A stretch of 64,000 nucleotides of DNA, from assembly GCA_965237565.1 (NCBI GenBank), contig OZ250145.1, positions 372,001 through 436,000 on the forward strand. The letters run 5' to 3'. The position numbers were made by a program, and so were the translations under genes. Below the pieces are notes generated by a model. The model saw nothing but the letters and a program-made list of their open reading frames with translations. It had not been told where the DNA came from and did not search any database. This document shows, piece after piece, positions 18,058 to 26,060 of the stretch; position 1 is the stretch's first letter; each line of letters opens with the position of its first letter. The DNA is from JANQSP01 sp965237565. GTDB taxonomy: Bacteria > Bdellovibrionota > Bdellovibrionia > Bdellovibrionales > UBA1609.

Positions 18058-18958
18058 CTTTTTTAAAAAAAGTTTTCTTCTTTGCCTCCTTTTTGCTTTA
18101 ACGGCTTGTCAGTTCCTCCAAAGGCTAAAGACGAAAGACCTCTCTGTTACAACTGAAACGGCAACAGAAAAATCAAAACCCTTGGTGGGTCTTTTTATCT
18201 CAGACGCTGGGGCAAATACTTTTGCTGCAATTCCTATTTTGGAATTTTTTCAACAACAAAACCTTCAATTTGATGTGATTGCGGGTTCTGGCTGGGGGGC
18301 TTGGCTGGGGGCTTTTTATGCAAAAAATCAAAATATGAATCAAGCCAAGTGGAATTTATTTAAGTTACAAGAAAAAAAATTATTTCAAGAAAGAGCTTTT
18401 ATCAGTCGAAAAAAACAAACGAGGCAATTGAAAAAAAGCATTGAGCAAGCTTTTTTAACACCTTTAAAAGTTCCCTTTTTTTGCCCCGCCATCAATCGAA
18501 AAGAGAAATTGGTCTTGCTCTCTGGAGTTCGGCCGGTTAGAGCGGTTTTGTCTTGCTTGCAACTAGTTCCTCCTCTTTCTTTTCAGTTTGAAAAATCCAC
18601 TCAATACCAAGGAAGTTTTTTGTCTGTAAAACAAGTTTTATACGAAATGAAAAAAAGAAAAATAGACCTAGTGGTGTGGATCAAATCACCCATACAGTTG
18701 GGACTCTTCAGGGAAGAGGAAAAAGAAAGTGCGAAGTTTTGGTGGTCGGAATGGGTTCGCTTCATAAATGACATAAAGACCGAAGATTTTGTGTTTGTTT
18801 TTGAACCCAAAGCTTTTTCTTTTTCTATTTATGATTTTTCTAAGATAGATGCTATAATCAAAACTCCTTTACCTTTATCCTTAAATAGACGGTTTCGTAT
18901 CTTGAAAGAAAAACTCAAAATCGTGAGTGAGAAAAAGGCTCATTCCATGGAAAAATAA
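18047..18958 (+). CDS. Patatin-like lipoprotein lacking the catalytic serine
   Basis: 303 residues. The signal peptide ends in the lipobox LTAC (Cys about residue 21). The region 46-91 aligns with the patatin phospholipase core, where an oxyanion loop is followed by a strand and the GxSxG elbow, but the loop reads ISDAGANT in place of a Gly-rich GGGARG, and the elbow reads IAGSGWGAWLGAFYA where patatins have GTSAGA. The nucleophile position is therefore Gly. I also see no DGG/DGA catalytic Asp motif. It is probably a non-enzymatic, membrane-tethered descendant of patatins. It is the last gene of the xseA-xseB-ispA transcript. Confidence 0.65.
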   Translation: MRDSFFKKSFLLCLLFALTACQFLQRLKTKDLSVTTETATEKSKPLVGLFISDAGANTFAAIPILEFFQQQNLQFDVIAGSGWGAWLGAFYAKNQNMNQAKWNLFKLQEKKLFQERAFISRKKQTRQLKKSIEQAFLTPLKVPFFCPAINRKEKLVLLSGVRPVRAVLSCLQLVPPLSFQFEKSTQYQGSFLSVKQVLYEMKKRKIDLVVWIKSPIQLGLFREEEKESAKFWWSEWVRFINDIKTEDFVFVFEPKAFSFSIYDFSKIDAIIKTPLPLSLNRRFRILKEKLKIVSEKKAHSMEK

Positions 18959-19018
18959 AGTAAGCAGATCGTAAAGCAATAAAACCGATCGCCTACAAAA
19001 AAATACAATGAGCGGGTC

Positions 19019-20335
19019 ATGATTTTTTCGGCAAAAGTATACCAAAGTAGAAGAAAAGAGTTATCCAAATTTTTAGACTCTTCTTCCAACAAGCTTTCAG
19101 CCTTGGTGGTTCCTTCGGCTCCCCTCATCAAAATGCCAGGAGGCAAAGAGATCCCCTTCCGACAAAACTCTGATCTTCTTTACCTGAGCGGATTTGAAGA
19201 GCCGAAATCTTGTTTGGTAATTCTTTTTTCATCGCAAAAACCAAAATCTATTCTATTTGTTGAAGAAAAAAATAAAGAAAAAGAACTCTGGACGGGATGG
19301 GTTCACGGTCCAGAACTAGCAGGAGAAAAATTTCAAGTCGATGAATGTTATCCCTCGAACCAATTTTCAGTGCTGTCTTTAAAGCTATTGAAAAATATAG
19401 ATTCTCTTTTTTATTCTTTTGGATTGAATGTTCATTGGGACCAACAAATCAAAAACATTCTCACAAACTTAGAAAAGAAAAACCGAATGAGTGTTTCAGT
19501 CCACAACTCCACTCATTTGATTGCTTCGCTGAGAATGAAAAAAAGTGCTGAAGAAATAGAGCGGATGAGAAAGAGTATTTCAGCTTCTGCCTTTGGACAT
19601 GATGAAGTAATGAAAAGATGTGCCCCTTTGGTCAATGAAAGAGAGCTTCATGGAATTTTCCTATCTGCCATCATGAAAAAAGGAGCAAAAGAAGAAGCTT
19701 ATACTGGAATTTTTGCTTCTGGTCCCAATGCTTGCACCCTCCATTACACGAAAAATAACCAAGTGTTACAAGATGGAGAACTTTTATTAGTTGATGCGGG
19801 AGCAGAGTACGAGGGTTACGCTTCTGACATCACTCGAACTTTCCCTGTGAAAGGAAAATTTTCAGAAACACAAAAAAGAATGTACGAAAAAATTTTGGAA
19901 GTGCAAAAACAAATCATTCAATTTTTAAAGCCCGGAGTTCTTTTTGATGAAATCCAAAAAAAGACCGTAGAATGGCTGTCGGAACTGATGAGAGAAGAGG
20001 GCCTTTTAACTGGCTCTCAAGAACAGATCATTGAAACAAAAGAATATAAAAAATATTTCCCTCATTATTTTGGCCACTCATTGGGTTTGGATGTACATGA
20101 CCCTCTTCCTTCAAAAACAAGAAATTTCTCCATCGAAGAAGGCTTTGTTTTAACGGTTGAACCGGGGCTTTATCTGCCAAAAGAGGATTCTTCCTTGAAG
20201 GAGGAGCTAAGAGGTTTTGCCGTCCGTATTGAAGACGATGTTTTGATTACAAAAGATGGGTGTGAAGTGTTGAGTGAAGAGATCCCCAAAGAGATGGAAG
20301 CTTTGGAAGAACGAGTGGGATCTCAAAAAACATAA
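19019..20335 (+). CDS. pepP: Xaa-Pro aminopeptidase (M24B, PepP type)
   Basis: 438 residues. Removes N-terminal residues preceding proline in peptides, in the cytoplasm. The creatinase N-domain (1-170) contains the PGGKEIPFRQNSDLLYLSGFEEP pattern typical of PepP. The pita-bread catalytic domain shows all five metal ligands: D in LLVDAGAEYEGY (about 261), D in SDITRTF (about 272), H in GHSLGLDVHD (about 353), E in VEPGLYL (about 384) and E in RIEDDVL (about 408). ATG start; 60 bases after the preceding lipoprotein gene. The 3' end overlaps the convergent HAD gene by 13 bases. Confidence 0.94.
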   Translation: MIFSAKVYQSRRKELSKFLDSSSNKLSALVVPSAPLIKMPGGKEIPFRQNSDLLYLSGFEEPKSCLVILFSSQKPKSILFVEEKNKEKELWTGWVHGPELAGEKFQVDECYPSNQFSVLSLKLLKNIDSLFYSFGLNVHWDQQIKNILTNLEKKNRMSVSVHNSTHLIASLRMKKSAEEIERMRKSISASAFGHDEVMKRCAPLVNERELHGIFLSAIMKKGAKEEAYTGIFASGPNACTLHYTKNNQVLQDGELLLVDAGAEYEGYASDITRTFPVKGKFSETQKRMYEKILEVQKQIIQFLKPGVLFDEIQKKTVEWLSELMREEGLLTGSQEQIIETKEYKKYFPHYFGHSLGLDVHDPLPSKTRNFSIEEGFVLTVEPGLYLPKEDSSLKEELRGFAVRIEDDVLITKDGCEVLSEEIPKEMEALEERVGSQKT

Positions 20336-21066
20336 GAGGAGCCATCTTGATAGAACCAAGATTTTTGCTTAGCAAGTTGTAACAGATTTCTTTCTGAATC
20401 ATAGTTTCTTTGTCCATTTTTTGCCGTCGCCACCACAAAACTGATTCCTTTGCTTTCTTCCAAAAGCTTTTGATCGGACAAGGTGTTCCCAGCCGAAAAA
20501 ATAAGCTCTCCACCCTCCGCTTGAGACTGAAGAGCTTTTACTTTTTCTGCTTGAATGGGAGGGGGTGAAACAAGATGATCTGTAATGATTTGATCTTTGA
20601 TAACCGTTTCTACTCCGATTACCCTCTCTTTTGGAATACCATAAACTTGAACGGCAGAATCCAAAACCCATTTTAAAGAGGAACTCACGACAAAAACAGA
20701 AACATTTTTTTCGTGCAACCAATCAATGAGTTGTCTTTGAAACAAAAAAGGCTTCAGCGGATTATCAGCCAAAAAATCTAAAACCCAGCTTCTTACCTGT
20801 ACGATGGGAAAACCTGCCAAACTGCTGGCTAGCCAAATGAGAGAAGCTCTCATGCCTTGTTTTTCTTTGATTTGATCAAATTCAGTTTGAGGGCAAGCGT
20901 ATTTTTTTCTCAATAAAGCTTTTTTTATCTGGTAATGAAAAAAATCTCTCCCCACATCTGTGGGCCAAAGAGTCCCGTCTGCATCAAAGGCAGCTTTCGG
21001 ATGAGAGGTTTTTTCGATTGCTTGTTCCAAGCGTGATTTCATTTTTTCAAACAAAGCTGAACCCAT
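20323..21066 (-). CDS. HAD-superfamily phosphatase (SerB/PSP-like)
   Basis: 247 residues. Motif I is FDADGTLW (about residues 27-34, Asp nucleophile plus acid/base Asp), motif II VVSSS (about 127), motif III Lys in AEKVKALQ, motif IV SAGNTLSD (about 201-208). The long helical cap between motifs I and II (45-115) resembles HAD-IB enzymes such as phosphoserine phosphatase and its relatives, but the substrate cannot be told. It is the last gene of the comF-lolA-mreB run; its ATG overlaps the preceding gene by 20 bases, and its 3' end overlaps pepP tail to tail. Confidence 0.8.
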   Translation of the reverse strand: MGSALFEKMKSRLEQAIEKTSHPKAAFDADGTLWPTDVGRDFFHYQIKKALLRKKYACPQTEFDQIKEKQGMRASLIWLASSLAGFPIVQVRSWVLDFLADNPLKPFLFQRQLIDWLHEKNVSVFVVSSSLKWVLDSAVQVYGIPKERVIGVETVIKDQIITDHLVSPPPIQAEKVKALQSQAEGGELIFSAGNTLSDQKLLEESKGISFVVATAKNGQRNYDSERNLLQLAKQKSWFYQDGSSYVF

Positions 21067-21673
21067 TCACTGCCTCTAAAAAAACTGGATACAAAATGAT
21101 AGGACCCTTGGGAGCAAAAACAAAAAATACCATGATCGTCACGCCCAGCAAGACAAAAATGGCAAAAAACAAATAAAACCACCATTTCTTTTTTTTTCTC
21201 TCCTTTATTTTTTGCAAACAAAGAGGAAGATCTTTTCTTGCCAACCAATTGCAATGCTCTTGGGCTTTCATCTCTCGATCTTTTTCCTCCCATCTGTTTG
21301 AAGACGTTTTTTCTAACAGCTCATCGGCCAAAGCCAAAAGTCCATGTGAGAAACGATAAGAAATCAGTTCTGGCTTTTTTCTTATCATCCAAGCCACATC
21401 TTTTATTGGTTGCTTTACAATCCCACAGAGAACGACAGCAAGAATCTCCTCATAGTTATTTTTTTTGCAAAAAAGTTGCCAAGGAGAAAGCGAGGATGGG
21501 TTTTCTTGCTTAAGTTTTTTTTTCACTTGATTTAAACCGGAAGATAACTTTTCCAAAAATAGAGGAGAAAAAACTTGGCCAGATGATGGTACAACATGAA
21601 TACGAGAGAAAAACTTCTGACTTTGCTGTTCATCACAAGCGAAGAGAAAGTAAATGATTTTCTTAACGACCAT
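21047..21673 (-). CDS. Membrane-anchored protein with sigma region 4-like helix-turn-helix
   Basis: 208 residues. Residues about 62-112 (SPWQLFCKKNNYEEILAVVL then VAWMIRKKPELISYRFSHG) follow the layout of sigma-factor region 4: a helix ending in a branching hydrophobic run, then a turn and a recognition-like helix. After a charged linker with two Cys, a basic stretch (KERKKKKWW) leads to one transmembrane helix (about 170-190) and a short tail. This would be a cytoplasmic DNA- or sigma-binding part tethered to the inner membrane; that reading is inference. It sits 18 bases after mreB and overlaps the HAD gene, so it belongs to the mreB transcript. No Shine-Dalgarno at ATG 21673. Confidence 0.55.
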   Translation of the reverse strand: MVVKKIIYFLFACDEQQSQKFFSRIHVVPSSGQVFSPLFLEKLSSGLNQVKKKLKQENPSSLSPWQLFCKKNNYEEILAVVLCGIVKQPIKDVAWMIRKKPELISYRFSHGLLALADELLEKTSSNRWEEKDREMKAQEHCNWLARKDLPLCLQKIKERKKKKWWFYLFFAIFVLLGVTIMVFFVFAPKGPIILYPVFLEAVNGFSFV

Positions 21674-21691
21674 GTAGTGTGCTAGCTGTTA

Positions 21692-22744
21692 TTATGTGAT
21701 GGTAAGTTCTTTTAGCAAGCTCAACTGATCAAGAACCTGTCCGGAACCTAGGACCACGCAAGAAAGCGGATTTTCTGCAACAGCCACGGGAAGCCCAGTT
21801 TCCTCTCTGAGTAAGACATCAAAATGACTCAACAAAGCCCCTCCTCCCGTAAGAATGACCCCATTGTCCACAATATCAGCGGCCAATTCGGGTGGCGTTT
21901 TTTCCAAAGCAATTTTGATGGCATTGACCACTTCGTCCAAACTATCTGCCAAGGCCTTATTGATCTGAGTGCTCGTAATTTTAATTGTCTTTGGAGCTCC
22001 TCCCACCAAGTCCCGTCCTTTAATTTCCATAGATTTTTCTTCTGAATGGGCATAAGCCGTTCCAATGTTGATTTTTATATTTTCTGCCATTCTCTCACCA
22101 ATCAACAAATTCTTTTGTCGCCGAGCAAAGTTGATAATCGCCTCATCAAATTTATCTCCCGCTACTTTAATGGACTCACAAAGAACAATGCCATTTAGAG
22201 AAATGACAGCGATCCCTGTTGTACCCCCTCCGATATCCACGATCATACTGCCCTTGGCTTCCGTAATGGGAAGTCCTGCTCCTATCGCCGCTGACATCGG
22301 CTCCTCAATGAGGTAAACCTCCCTAGCTCCTGCAGAAAAAGCAGATTCTTTTACCGCCTTTTTTTCCACTTGGGTGATCCCATACGGGACGCAGATAATG
22401 ATTCGAGGGCGAATCAAACGGCGGGAGGGAATGGAAGAACGAGTAATAAAGTATTTCAACATTTTTTGGGTAATCTCAAAGTTGGCAATCACTCCATCCT
22501 TGATTGGCCGAATGGCTTTTATGCTTCCCGGTGTTCGACCCAACATGTGTTTGGCTTCGCGGCCAACAGCCAGAACCTCCTCTTCTCCACTAAGCATCCT
22601 CTTGACCGCCACAACGGAAGGCTCATTTAAAATGATCCCCTGCCCTTTTGCGTAAACCAGCGTGTTTGCCGTACCCAAATCAATCGCTAAATCTTGTGAA
22701 AAATAATCGTATATTTTGTTGAAAACATCCATTGCCGTTGCCAA
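21692..22744 (-). CDS. mreB: Rod shape-determining protein MreB
   Basis: 350 residues. Actin-like filament that directs lateral wall synthesis at the inner membrane. The phosphate-1 loop DLGTANTLVYAKG (about 22-34), VGREAKHMLGRTP, the phosphate-2 block IVDIGGGTTGIAVIS (about 169-183) and adenosine site VILTGGGALL (about 297-306) are intact. A TTG start at 22744 is preferred over ATG 22732, since GGAGT stands 8 bases before the TTG. mreC and mreD do not follow; instead a membrane HTH protein and a HAD phosphatase share the operon. Confidence 0.97.
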   Translation of the reverse strand: MATAMDVFNKIYDYFSQDLAIDLGTANTLVYAKGQGIILNEPSVVAVKRMLSGEEEVLAVGREAKHMLGRTPGSIKAIRPIKDGVIANFEITQKMLKYFITRSSIPSRRLIRPRIIICVPYGITQVEKKAVKESAFSAGAREVYLIEEPMSAAIGAGLPITEAKGSMIVDIGGGTTGIAVISLNGIVLCESIKVAGDKFDEAIINFARRQKNLLIGERMAENIKINIGTAYAHSEEKSMEIKGRDLVGGAPKTIKITSTQINKALADSLDEVVNAIKIALEKTPPELAADIVDNGVILTGGGALLSHFDVLLREETGLPVAVAENPLSCVVLGSGQVLDQLSLLKELTIT

Positions 22745-22783
22745 TTTATTTACTCCACAATGTATCCACTTACTGAATGAGGG

Positions 22784-23404
22784 TCAACTTCTGTTATCTA
22801 TTCGAAAATATTTTATGGGAATCTTCTGATTCAACTGAATGTCTGAAAATTGATATTCCTCTTTGTTGCCATTTTTCCACTCTACCCAGAGTGTTAAAAT
22901 CACACTGCCTTCCATTTTCAAAGACAAAAACTTCACGTCTTTGGATTGAAGGGCTTGAAACTTCAAAACCCTTGCTCGACCCTTCAAATAGGAAGAAAGT
23001 AAGCGAAAAAATTCAAGAAAACGATTCTTGTCGAACAAAATGGAAAGGTTAAAAGTTCCCATTCCTTGCTTTTTTAGATCAAAACCTACCGCCTTTTTCT
23101 TTTTCCCTCTAAACACATTGAGATACCAAATCCTTTTCTTATCAAAAATAAAAGAAGTTTTCATATCATCTCTTAGGTCAAGCCGAAGCAGACCCTTTGC
23201 TAAAAAAATTTTCCCGCTGGATTTACGTGTTTTATTTAAGAATTCCAAATGAGTGATTTTTTCAAAATTCATTGTCACGCCAGAGGAGCTTTTATAAATC
23301 TCGATCACTCTTAAAAACTGAGATAGTGGCGAGGAAGAAGCCTTTTTGGACTTTGAAAATCCATGGGCGGGAAAGAGGCAAACTACGAATAAAAAGACTT
23401 TCAT
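22784..23404 (-). CDS. lolA: LolA-like outer-membrane lipoprotein carrier
   Basis: 206 residues from ATG 23404, which gives a signal peptide (MKVFLFVVCLFPAHGFSK) and a 7-base gap to comF; an upstream in-frame start at 23458 would overlap comF and bury the signal. The mature protein has the LolA pattern: a helix, a strand pair beginning MNFEKITHLEF, then KSSGKIFLAKGLLRLDL and SFIFDKKRIWYLNV, all forming the open beta-barrel half that carries acylated lipoproteins through the periplasm. Identity to classical LolA is low, so it could be a LolA-fold relative. The many predicted lipoproteins in this window would need such a carrier. Confidence 0.72.
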   Translation of the reverse strand: MKVFLFVVCLFPAHGFSKSKKASSSPLSQFLRVIEIYKSSSGVTMNFEKITHLEFLNKTRKSSGKIFLAKGLLRLDLRDDMKTSFIFDKKRIWYLNVFRGKKKKAVGFDLKKQGMGTFNLSILFDKNRFLEFFRLLSSYLKGRARVLKFQALQSKDVKFLSLKMEGSVILTLWVEWKNGNKEEYQFSDIQLNQKIPIKYFRIDNRS

Positions 23405-23411
23405 TTGACAC

Positions 23412-24131
23412 TTATATATCAATGAAAGCATTGAATTCAAAAGTATGTCGCCAAGCAAGGCTAAAAATAAGAAACTGCTTGGGTTTTTTCAAAGCACGGT
23501 AAACTCCAAAAGCAGTGGCTCCTGTGGTTAAAACGTCGTCCACAAAAATGATCCTTTTTTGAGTGAGAAAATAAAAATCTGGTTGTAGATGGAAATTCAG
23601 CTTTCTTCTATCTCTTTTATTTTTTCTTCTTTGCCACTGCTCACTTGGGAAATCCATGGATCTATCAAGAGGTGTATACATTTTCAGACCCGTCAATTGA
23701 GCAATCGAATGGGCAAAACAAAAGGCATGATCTTGCAGATGAGGTAACTTGGGAGGAGCGGGAATAATGACAGAATCCAAATTGACTGGATAAAATGAAA
23801 TAATGTGATGCATAAAATCCGAGCTAAGCACCTTGAAAACAGAAGAAGGAGTCCCTTTTTTCAAACTATTTAAAAATTTTCGAATAAGTGAATCATTTTC
23901 TGAATACCAATCAAATAAGCGAAAGTGAGGCAATCCATCTTGCATGCGCACCATATCTCTGGGAGACAAATAAAAATGACGCAACTTTTTCCAGCAATGA
24001 GAGCAAAGCCAGTGAATCGGGGGAACACTGAAATCACAAAGAGGACAACTTCTTATCCAGATCGAAAAATCACTCAAACTTTGTTGGAAGACATTCTGCA
24101 CGAGAAACAAAAGTAGCAAAATTTGTGCCAT
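23412..24131 (-). CDS. comF: ComF family phosphoribosyltransferase-like protein
   Basis: 239 residues. An N-terminal zinc-binding pair CPLC (about 29-32) and CSHC (about 43-46) and a C-terminal phosphoribosyltransferase motif IIFVDDVLTTGATA (about 195-208) define the ComF/GntX family, linked to DNA uptake or use of DNA as nutrient. The spacer includes PAPPKLPHLQDHAF in place of the usual PVPLHxxRxRxRGFNQ, so the central part is divergent. First gene of the run ending at 20323. No obvious ribosome site at ATG 24131. Confidence 0.85.
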   Translation of the reverse strand: MAQILLLLFLVQNVFQQSLSDFSIWIRSCPLCDFSVPPIHWLCSHCWKKLRHFYLSPRDMVRMQDGLPHFRLFDWYSENDSLIRKFLNSLKKGTPSSVFKVLSSDFMHHIISFYPVNLDSVIIPAPPKLPHLQDHAFCFAHSIAQLTGLKMYTPLDRSMDFPSEQWQRRKNKRDRRKLNFHLQPDFYFLTQKRIIFVDDVLTTGATAFGVYRALKKPKQFLIFSLAWRHTFEFNAFIDI

Positions 24132-24176
24132 TGTTCAAAATTCTTGTTTTTATCATGCAAATTTTTCACCCTAATG

Positions 24177-24189
24177 AGAGAAATTCTCT
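24177..24189. promoter_or_regulatory. Inverted repeat before the WxxGT lipoprotein array
   Basis: agagaaattctct is a perfect 6-base inverted repeat around one central base, in the 144-base gap between divergent comF and the first array gene. It may be a regulator site. Confidence 0.3.
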
Positions 24190-24275
24190 TAACATATTGA
24201 CCAAACAGATAGAAAGAGAAAAACTGCCCCTCCGTGGAAAAACAATATGATGCTTTTGCTCCTAGGAAATTAGCA

Positions 24276-25022
24276 TTGAAAAAATATTTTTTTCTTTTAT
24301 TTTTCTTATCAATGCTCTTGAATTGTCTCGGCAAAGAAGAAAGTGAAAGAATGCATTCCACCAGCACACCAACAACTTCTGAAACTGGATCAACAAACTC
24401 CCTTACGCAAATCCCAGAAGAAACAAAAACAAGTAACAGCTTGGAAACTGATTCCATTTGCAAAGGATCCATTGAAGAGTTAAAAAGAAATTGTCCGCAC
24501 CATATCCCTGATTGGTTGCTCGAAGCTTCCATAGATGAGGAGCTTGTGGAAATCACACAGGAAGACTCAATTATCTGGCACGAGGGTACTTGGTATGGAG
24601 GGACTTGGAAGGGAGATGTTTGGAAAAATGGAGAATGGAAACGAAGATTTTTTCCGCTCTCACTCTTTTATGATGATAGTGTATGGGAGAAAGGTATTTG
24701 GGAAAACGGAACTTGGGAAGATGGTACTTGGTGTACTAGATCATTGGATACTGATGACACATGCATTTGGATGAGTGGCCTGTGGTTGTATGGAGATTGG
24801 CTGGATGGAGAATGGCAGAAAGGAAAGTGGAGATGGGGTGACTGGATGAGAGGAGATTGGTGTACAAAAGGCGACGCTGAGACTTGTTTGTGGCACTTTG
24901 GTACATGGAACAATGGCACTTGGTATGATGGTACTTGGAAATTTGGCTATTGGCTAGGTGGCACTTGGTTAAAAGGAAAGAGAAAGCCTCCCTTTGCAAC
25001 CACCCCCCCTGCAAGTGATTAA
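24276..25022 (+). CDS. WxxGT pentapeptide-repeat lipoprotein 1
   Basis: 248 residues from TTG 24276, chosen because AGGA stands 9 bases before it and it opens a signal peptide ending LLNC (Asn at -1 is a weak lipobox). A GTG at 24234 would add 14 non-signal residues. After a Ser/Thr-rich linker comes the conserved head domain (ICKGSIEELKRNCP...PDWLLE). Then about 22 Trp-started units of five residues (W-x-x-G-[TIDEK]) run to near the end, interrupted by three longer loops, two of which carry Cys pairs (WCTRS..., WCTKG...). It is the most diverged member of the array, and its stop overlaps the next start (TAATG). Fold predicted as a repeat solenoid; function unknown. Confidence 0.75.
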   Translation: MKKYFFLLFFLSMLLNCLGKEESERMHSTSTPTTSETGSTNSLTQIPEETKTSNSLETDSICKGSIEELKRNCPHHIPDWLLEASIDEELVEITQEDSIIWHEGTWYGGTWKGDVWKNGEWKRRFFPLSLFYDDSVWEKGIWENGTWEDGTWCTRSLDTDDTCIWMSGLWLYGDWLDGEWQKGKWRWGDWMRGDWCTKGDAETCLWHFGTWNNGTWYDGTWKFGYWLGGTWLKGKRKPPFATTPPASD

Positions 25023-25819
25023 TGCGAAAATATTTACTCATTTTATTTTTTTTCATCCCCTTGATTGCCTGCAAACAGACCGGAGAATCAAAGGAAAGCT
25101 ATGGACCAAAAAAAAAACAAGCGGAAGAAAAGCTCCCAGAAGACAAGCAACAGCTTGACATTGTTTGCAAAGGATCCAGAAGCCAATTGCAGAAAAAATG
25201 CCCAGAACTCACTCCGGACTGGCTATCGGAAAGTTCCATAAAAAATGAAGTGTTATCGATTACTTCTGAGAAGAAAGTCATCTGGCATAACGGCGTTTGG
25301 TATGGAGGGACTTGGAATGGATTCATTTGGAAGAAAGGTCTCTGGTTAGCTAATTTTTTGAAATCTGGCCAACTAAGTATTTGGCTAGGTGGCACTTGGG
25401 AAAAGGGCACTTGGTACGGAGGACTTTGGATGGATGGTAGATGGAAAGAAGGCAAGTGGAAACTAGGCACTTGGTGGAATGGGACTTGGGAAAAGGGGAC
25501 TTGGGAAAATGGGACTTGGGTAGATGGCATTTGGGAAAGAGGTGCTTGGGTAGATGGCACTTGGAAAAGAGGTACTTGGGAAAATGGGACTTGGGTAGAT
25601 GGGACTTGGGTAGATGGGACTTGGGTAGATGGGACTTGGAAAAGAGGCACTTGGGAAAATGGTATTTGGCTGAGTGGCACTTGGGAAAATGGCACTTGGC
25701 TGGGTGGTACTTGGCTGGGTGGTACTTGGCTGGGTGGTACTTGGCTGGGTGGTACTTGGCTGGGTGGTACTTGGCTGGGCGGCTTAGGAAAACCAGCAAA
25801 TGCTTTCACTCCTAACTAG
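25022..25819 (+). CDS. WxxGT pentapeptide-repeat lipoprotein 2
   Basis: 265 residues. Lipobox LIAC (Cys 17), Lys/Glu-rich linker, head domain VCKGSRSQLQKKCP...PDWLSES, then about 32 Trp-anchored pentapeptides, one interrupted by a 12-residue loop (LANFLKSGQLSI). The last third is near-perfect: three WVDGT units in a row and, at the end, five WLGGT plus WLGGL, then GKPANAFTPN. The DNA of these runs is a 15-base tandem repeat, so slippage changes length without breaking the frame. ATG 25022 overlaps the TAA of gene 1 (TAATG), indicating coupled translation. Predicted to be exported and lipid-anchored; function unknown. Confidence 0.8.
   Translation: MRKYLLILFFFIPLIACKQTGESKESYGPKKKQAEEKLPEDKQQLDIVCKGSRSQLQKKCPELTPDWLSESSIKNEVLSITSEKKVIWHNGVWYGGTWNGFIWKKGLWLANFLKSGQLSIWLGGTWEKGTWYGGLWMDGRWKEGKWKLGTWWNGTWEKGTWENGTWVDGIWERGAWVDGTWKRGTWENGTWVDGTWVDGTWVDGTWKRGTWENGIWLSGTWENGTWLGGTWLGGTWLGGTWLGGTWLGGTWLGGLGKPANAFTPN
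25477..25780 (+). repeat. 15-bp coding minisatellite in lipoprotein 2
   Basis: About twenty tandem units of the type gggacttgggaaaat or ggtacttggctgggt, each encoding one W-x-x-G-T pentapeptide. The final five units, each encoding WLGGT, are identical or nearly so, showing recent expansion. Confidence 0.9.
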
Positions 25820-26060
25820 GGAATAATCTATACTTGATGTGAAGTCTATTAGCGGAGTTTATGGGTAGAGGATAATACATCCTTTTTTTATTTGCTTTTC
25901 CTAGCCTATTGACAAGTCACCAGAACTAATGCAATTCAAACTGATAAAGAATAATTGTACACTTAAATTAAGTGGGAAATAAAAAAATGAAGCACATATT
26001 TATTTTACTTTCTTTTGTCTTACTTCTTTCTTGCAAATCTGATTCTAAGAAGAACACAGA
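25808..26060 (+). repeat. Duplicated intergenic block and 5' coding segment, copy 1
   Basis: The sequence from the stop of one array gene through the gap, start and signal-peptide codons of the next recurs almost unchanged at 26668-26905 and 27599-27850. It contains a weak terminator (aggat-aatac-atcct followed by T7, near 25869-25890), TTGACA at 25909-25914, and a palindrome before the start codon. Copies 1 and 3 carry 15 bases (aatgcaattcaaact) missing from copy 2. Confidence 0.9.
25960..25974. promoter_or_regulatory. Palindrome cacttaaattaagtg, copy 1
   Basis: Seven-base arms around one central A, ending 12 bases before ATG 25987 and overlapping the purine-rich gtggga that would serve as ribosome site. 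It is unchanged in all three duplicated gaps. A repressor site or a small hairpin controlling translation are both possible. Confidence 0.5.

Noticed and set aside
24234..24275. GTG start for the first array lipoprotein
   Set aside because: Adds 14 polar residues before the signal peptide; TTG 24276 has a ribosome site and starts the signal directly.
24074..24556. 160-residue minus-strand frame over the first array gene and the comF upstream region
   Set aside because: Antisense to a lipoprotein gene with clear signal and family head domain; no start context.
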